DNA of 64,000 nucleotides. It comes from Larkinella punicea (lineage in GTDB: Bacteria; Bacteroidota; Bacteroidia; Cytophagales; Spirosomataceae). Of this stretch, positions 60,225 through 64,000 are shown piece after piece. The notes beneath the pieces were generated by a model, which was not told the DNA's origin, ran no database searches, and worked only from the letters and a program-made list of their open reading frames with translations. The position numbers and the translations under genes were made by a program. The DNA lies in assembly GCF_003334855.1 (NCBI RefSeq), contig NZ_QOWE01000021.1, forward strand, positions 95,902 to 159,901, written 5' to 3'. Each line of letters begins with the position of its first letter. The stretch's first letter is position 1.

Positions 60225-60267
60225 AAAACCAAACAAGCCCGACGAATCGCCGGGCTTGTTTGGTTTT
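60225..60267. terminator. Bidirectional intrinsic terminator between MaoC and histone-like genes
   Basis: A 17-bp perfect stem (60225-60241 with 60251-60267) around a nine-base loop, with A runs on the left arm and T runs on the right, lying between convergent genes. Confidence 0.88.
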
Positions 60268-60282
60268 GGAGTAAGTTGTTGT

Positions 60283-60462
60283 TTACTCTTTTGCATTTTT
60301 CTGACCTTGCACTTCAGAGCGAATCTCCTGAGCCAATGTCTTCAGATCCTGCATGCCTTTCCGTACGCGGGTACCGGCAGCCTGATTGCCTTTTTCGTAG
60401 AATTTCTCGAAATCACCTTCCAAAGACATGACCAGATTTTTTATTTCATCGAAACGTGCCAT
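60283..60462 (-). CDS. Histone-H1-like small protein
   Basis: A 59-residue protein, not over 60 residues and so easily missed. Sequence features: MARFDEIKNLVMSLEGDFEK, FYEKGNQAAGTRVRKGMQDL and KTLAQEIRSEVQGQKN. This matches the short Bacteroidota histone-H1/Hc1-like family, which binds DNA as an architectural protein. Helical throughout and mildly basic. Its stop faces the terminator shared with MaoC, and the SPT-like gene lies 158 bp upstream on the same strand. Confidence 0.85.
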   Translation of the reverse strand: MARFDEIKNLVMSLEGDFEKFYEKGNQAAGTRVRKGMQDLKTLAQEIRSEVQGQKNAKE

Positions 60463-60620
60463 AACAGTTCGTATGGGGGTTAAAAAGTTGTGAAAAATGC
60501 CCTAAAACGCTCAAAAACCGCGTTTTTGACGAAATATACGCATTCTATGATTCAGCGCAAGAAAACCGTCAAAAAAAACGTTGGAAAAATCCAAATAAAG
60601 CACGTTTCCTTACTAAACGG

Positions 60621-61931
60621 TCATTCCGCCACCGTTTTGGCGACTTCTGAGGGCACCAGGGCGGCATCAATCAGGACCTGGTGGGCATTTTCACGATAAA
60701 ATCCCTGGTTTAGTTTTTCGGACACTGCAGTGAAGGCTTTCAGGGTGTAGTCAACATCTTCGAGCGAGTGAGCCGCCGTTGGAATGATCCGCAACATGAT
60801 GACACCCTTCGGAACCACCGGATAGACAACAATGGAGCAGAAGACGCCCATGTTTTCGCGCAGGTCGCGAACCAGCACCCCCGCTTCCTGAACACCGCCT
60901 TCGCTGTGCAGGAAAACCGGCGTCACCGGCGAGGTCGTATCCCCGATGTTGAGCCCACGCGCCCGCAAACCGTCCTGCATCGCCCGTACGTTCTGCCACA
61001 GTTTTTCGCGGAGTTCCGGTTGGGTTTTGATCAGTTCGAGCCGCTTCATGGCCCCAACGACGTAAGGCATCGGCAAGGCTTTGGCATACGTTTGGGAACG
61101 CATGTTATATTTCAGGTACATGATAATGTCGTGGTCACCGGCAATGAACGCACCAATGGCCGCCATCGACTTGGCGAAGGTCGAGAAATACAGGTCGATG
61201 CCATCCTGACACCCCTGCAATTCGCCCACACCGGCACCCGTCGGCCCCATGGTTCCGAAACCGTGGGCGTCGTCGACCAGCAATTTAAAATCATATTTTT
61301 CCTTCAAAGCCACAATCTCTTTCAGAATGCCGACTTTGCCCGACATGCCGAATACGCCTTCGGTAATGACCAGAATACCGCCCCCTTTTTCAGCGGCTTT
61401 TTTGGTGGCCCGTTGCAGGTTTTTCTCCAGGCTATCGATATCGTTGTGATTGAATTTGTAGTATTCGCCCATCTTGGCTTTGTGTAACCGAATACCGTCG
61501 ATCAGACACGCATGACATTCGGCGTCATAGACGATCACATCCCGGTAATCGACCACGGCTTCGATGGCCGACATCACGCCCTGGTAGCCATAATTGAGCA
61601 GAAACGAGTCTTCCTTGCCGACAAACTCCGCCAATTGTTTCTCCAGTTCTTCGTGCAGATCCGAATTACCCGACATCATCCGGGCGCCCATCGGGTACGC
61701 AAGACCCCAATCCTTAGCCGCTTCGGCATCGATTTTCCGGACTTCGGGATGGTTGGCCAGCCCCAGATAATTATTCAAACTCCAATTGAGCATCTTCCTC
61801 CCCCGAAACACCATGTGCGGCCCTAACTCGCCTTCCAGCTTGGGAAATGCAAAATAATGGTGCGCGTTATACTCCCGCGATGACGAACCGATGGGTCCGA
61901 GGTTGGTGCGTAATTTCTCAAATAAATCCAC
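60621..61931 (-). CDS. spt: Serine palmitoyltransferase-like alpha-oxoamine synthase
   Basis: A 436-residue PLP enzyme of the alpha-oxoamine synthase group. The stacking H140 is in AECHACLIDG, LVDDAHGFG carries the aspartate (D220 or D221) and histidine (H223) for the cofactor, and K254 in TFAKSMAAIG forms the internal aldimine. MSGNSDLHEELEKQLAEF is typical. In Bacteroidota this clade condenses serine (or in sulfonolipid makers, cysteate) with a long acyl-CoA to start sphingolipid or capnine synthesis. Sequence alone does not decide between these. Preceded by a good consensus promoter. Confidence 0.85.
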   Translation of the reverse strand: MDLFEKLRTNLGPIGSSSREYNAHHYFAFPKLEGELGPHMVFRGRKMLNWSLNNYLGLANHPEVRKIDAEAAKDWGLAYPMGARMMSGNSDLHEELEKQLAEFVGKEDSFLLNYGYQGVMSAIEAVVDYRDVIVYDAECHACLIDGIRLHKAKMGEYYKFNHNDIDSLEKNLQRATKKAAEKGGGILVITEGVFGMSGKVGILKEIVALKEKYDFKLLVDDAHGFGTMGPTGAGVGELQGCQDGIDLYFSTFAKSMAAIGAFIAGDHDIIMYLKYNMRSQTYAKALPMPYVVGAMKRLELIKTQPELREKLWQNVRAMQDGLRARGLNIGDTTSPVTPVFLHSEGGVQEAGVLVRDLRENMGVFCSIVVYPVVPKGVIMLRIIPTAAHSLEDVDYTLKAFTAVSEKLNQGFYRENAHQVLIDAALVPSEVAKTVAE

Positions 61932-61981
61932 TTTATTGCGCTATTTACCGGTTTATAATGAGTTTGTTAACCACATTAGTA

Positions 61982-62012
61982 CAAAAGTAAATTAAAATCT
62001 GTCAACCGCAAA
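61982..62012 (-). promoter_or_regulatory. Consensus promoter of the SPT-like gene
   Basis: On the minus strand TTTG (62012-62009), exactly 19 bases, then TACTTTTG (61989-61982). Both boxes and the spacing fit the Bacteroidota consensus. The predicted leader is ~45 bases. Confidence 0.65.
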
Positions 62013-62068
62013 GCGGGGGTTGGTTTTAGAAATTACCACCGGAAATTAGGAGCAGGCAGCGAGAAGTA

Positions 62069-62076
62069 TATTTTTG
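62069..62076 (+). promoter_or_regulatory. Candidate -7 box of accC
   Basis: TATTTTTG fits TAnnTTTG, divergent from the SPT promoter. It gives a ~74-base leader to ATG 62157. No -33 TTTG is seen. Confidence 0.4.
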
Positions 62077-62156
62077 CAGGTACATTCCGGTTCGGTTATC
62101 TGCTGCAACAAGGCCCTTCAGCCACCGAAATCCGAATGACCAACGATTCACATTCA

Positions 62157-63656
62157 ATGGCTAACATTCAGAAATTACTCGTCGCCAACCGCGGTGAAAT
62201 TGCCCTGCGAATCATGCGAACCGCCCGCGAAATGGGCATTCGAACCGTAGCCATCTACAGCGAAGCCGACCGCCAGTCGCTCCACGTCCGGTATGCCGAC
62301 GAAGCCGTGTGCGTGGGGCCGCCCCCCTCTTCCGAATCCTATTTGCGGGCCGATGCCATCATTGAAGCCTGTCGGCAAACCGGTGCGGATGCCATTCACC
62401 CGGGCTACGGTTTTTTGTCGGAAAACGCCGGTTTTGCCCGCGCCGTCCGCAACGCCGGGCTGATCTTTGTCGGGCCGTCACCGGAATCCATCGAAGTGAT
62501 GGGCAGTAAGCTGGCGGCCAAAGCGGCCGTTGCGTCCTATAATATCCCGATGGTTCCCGGCACGCCCGAAGCCATCACGGATCGCGACGACGCCCGGAAA
62601 ACGGCGGCCCAGATCGGTTACCCGATTCTGATTAAAGCCAGTGCGGGCGGAGGAGGCAAAGGAATGCGGATTGTGGAAAGCGACGCGGAGTTTGACGAAG
62701 GCATGAACCGGGCCGTCAGCGAGGCCACATCGGCCTTTGGCGACGGATCGGTTTTTATCGAAAAATACGTTACGTCGCCCCGCCACGTGGAAATTCAGGT
62801 GCTGGGCGATCAACACGGCAACATCATTCACCTCTTCGAACGCGAATGTTCGGTTCAGCGCCGTCACCAGAAAGTGGTGGAAGAAGCACCATCGTCGGTG
62901 TTAACGCCGGCAATTCGGGCCGAGATGGGGCGTTGCGCAGTCGAAGTGGCGCGGGCCTGTGGCTATTACGGGGCCGGAACGGTGGAGTTTATCGTCGACG
63001 ACCAATTGAATTTCTATTTTCTGGAAATGAACACCCGGCTTCAGGTCGAACACCCGGTGACGGAACAGATTACGGGCATCGATCTGGTGAAACAGATGAT
63101 TTACATTGCCGAAGGGAAACCGCTGGAAATCAAACAGGGGGATTTGAAAATAAACGGTCATGCCATCGAAATCCGGGTGTATGCCGAAGATCCGGCCAAC
63201 AACTTTCTGCCCGACGTCGGAACGCTGGAAACCTACGTGCGCCCCCAGGGCAACGGCGTTCGGGTCGACGATGGTTTTGAACAGGGCATGGCCATTCCAA
63301 TTTATTACGATCCCATGATTGCCAAACTGGTGACAACGGGAGCCACCCGCGCCGAAGCCATCGAGAAAATGATCCGCGCCATCGATGAATACCGCATTAC
63401 GGGTGTGCAAACGACGCTGCCGTTCTGCCGGTTTGTGATGCAGCACGATGCCTTCCGCTCGGGACAGTTCGACACCCATTTCGTCAACCATTATTTTACA
63501 CCTGATAAACTGACACCCGAAACGAGTCTGGAAGAAACCCAACTGGCGGGGGTTTTGGCGGCCTGGCTGTTTCAAAACCGCCAGGTGAAAACCGCCCCGG
63601 AGGTCGTTGTCACCGACGCGAAGAAAAGTAAGTGGAAGGAAAGACGATTGAGGTAG
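62157..63656 (+). CDS. accC: Acetyl-CoA carboxylase, biotin carboxylase subunit
   Basis: A 499-residue ATP-grasp enzyme that carboxylates biotin on AccB, the first step of fatty-acid synthesis; cytoplasmic. N-terminal domain MANIQKLLVANRGEIALRIM; glycine-rich ATP loop SAGGGGKGMRIV; catalytic/bicarbonate region EMNTRLQVEHPVTEQ; C-terminal GHAIEIRVYAEDPANNFLP. ATG 62157 begins the conserved domain; an in-frame ATG seven codons upstream is an alternative. About 50 residues longer at the C-terminus than E. coli AccC, ending in a basic tail. accB is not adjacent on the visible side. Confidence 0.94.
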   Translation: MANIQKLLVANRGEIALRIMRTAREMGIRTVAIYSEADRQSLHVRYADEAVCVGPPPSSESYLRADAIIEACRQTGADAIHPGYGFLSENAGFARAVRNAGLIFVGPSPESIEVMGSKLAAKAAVASYNIPMVPGTPEAITDRDDARKTAAQIGYPILIKASAGGGGKGMRIVESDAEFDEGMNRAVSEATSAFGDGSVFIEKYVTSPRHVEIQVLGDQHGNIIHLFERECSVQRRHQKVVEEAPSSVLTPAIRAEMGRCAVEVARACGYYGAGTVEFIVDDQLNFYFLEMNTRLQVEHPVTEQITGIDLVKQMIYIAEGKPLEIKQGDLKINGHAIEIRVYAEDPANNFLPDVGTLETYVRPQGNGVRVDDGFEQGMAIPIYYDPMIAKLVTTGATRAEAIEKMIRAIDEYRITGVQTTLPFCRFVMQHDAFRSGQFDTHFVNHYFTPDKLTPETSLEETQLAGVLAAWLFQNRQVKTAPEVVVTDAKKSKWKERRLR

Positions 63657-63840
63657 ACCACCGATTTCGGAAATTTCAAATGTAAAATCAGTAGTGTACG
63701 AAGGTTGCTTTTTTTTACACCCTCTTTGGCTGTTGGCGCAGAACGATCTTTAGAATGGTTTTTTCTGATACTGTAACGCGAATGAGGGATGGTTGGCCGC
63801 CTAGCGGACAGATGTTTGTAACGAAAAGGCTACCCGGTTC

Positions 63841-63893
63841 CTCCCGCGTGCCTTTGGGTACGCAACAGGCAGATGCAGGTGATTGCGTACCCA
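63841..63893. repeat. Diverged half-copy of the nested inverted-repeat element
   Basis: 63841-63866 matches 42443-42468 at 23 of 26 positions. An 11-bp perfect stem (63855-63865 with 63883-63893) corresponds to the inner stem of that element. Where the first copy has an A-T pair next to GGTACGC, this one has G-C, a paired change that keeps the fold. The surrounding 63657-63907 holds no gene. Confidence 0.7.
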
Positions 63894-63907
63894 TGAACTG
63901 TCAAATT

Positions 63908-64000
63908 TTACAAGTTTGAAACCAAATTTTCTTCGGTTGGCAGGTTTAGTCGAGAATCAAACGGCTTCCCCGATTGTAAGACGGCTAAGGCCACCCGGAT
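63908..64000 (-). CDS. C-terminal 30 residues of an unidentified gene (5' part outside window)
   Basis: An open frame enters from the right edge and stops with TAA at 63908-63910. The visible residues include IRVALAVLQSGKPFDSRL then NLPTEENLVSNL. The 'LxSGKPFD' ending is loosely reminiscent of IS110-type transposase C-termini, and it abuts a palindromic repeat, but this is too short to identify. It may be a chance frame. Confidence 0.35.
   Translation of the reverse strand: MRVALAVLQSGKPFDSRLNLPTEENLVSNL

Overview
The window reads as chromosomal DNA of a Bacteroidota bacterium, most likely a Cytophagales/Spirosomataceae relative (Spirosoma- or Larkinella-like). The signs are a SusC-type receptor with its own FecI/FecR pair, propeller-type sensor kinases, a type IX secretion C-terminal domain, PVC-type heme dehydrogenases, a serine palmitoyltransferase-like enzyme, a 59-residue histone-H1-like protein, and -7 promoter boxes of the Bacteroidota form TAnnTTTG. 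This placement is inference from gene content. No rRNA, tRNA, CRISPR array or complete insertion sequence was recognised.

Layout. 1-3127 (minus): ECF sigma factor, FecR anti-sigma factor and a SusC/RagA receptor cut by the window edge. 3426-7153 (plus): a NarL-type response regulator overlapping a propeller sensor kinase. 7190-8266: a secreted alpha/beta hydrolase. 8347-18299 (minus): a seven-gene ECF-sigma-controlled iron/siderophore operon running sigma, atypical anti-sigma, DUF4374 lipoprotein, TonB receptor, second DUF4374 lipoprotein, PepSY membrane protein, second TonB receptor. It resembles an enlarged version of the Bacteroides xusABC xenosiderophore system. 18409-26967 (minus): a carbohydrate block with a CE15-like esterase, a GH106-like rhamnosidase and a ThuA/sugar-dehydrogenase/cytochrome c fusion. 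It is divergent from a degenerate-Nudix regulator (27097-27873), and the shared spacer carries two palindromic sites 42 bp apart, with a third core upstream of the neighbouring SYLF gene.

29214-32617 (plus) is a compact signalling module whose first part is visibly A/T-rich: an unrecognised soluble protein, a seven-helix membrane protein, a short Y_Y_Y-type histidine kinase and a response regulator. Secreted or surface proteins follow (DYDGDGK-repeat lipoprotein, FN3 protein with T9SS tail, small lipoprotein, PLAT-like protein). 38536-42372 is a DUF6807/PVC dehydrogenase/HEAT/cytochrome c fusion.

42613-63656 is mainly housekeeping and mixed genes: gatA, a TatA/E protein, DUF1232, mdh, a Tat-exported Asp-box protein, an orphan propeller lipoprotein, YceI, a porin, a zinc protease, SIMPL, an M23 peptidase, a POT transporter, SUI1, a lipid kinase with an upstream 37-residue membrane protein, MaoC, the histone-like protein, the SPT-like enzyme and accC. 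Spacers hold several families of perfect inverted repeats. The last 93 bases are the 3' end of an unidentified minus-strand gene.
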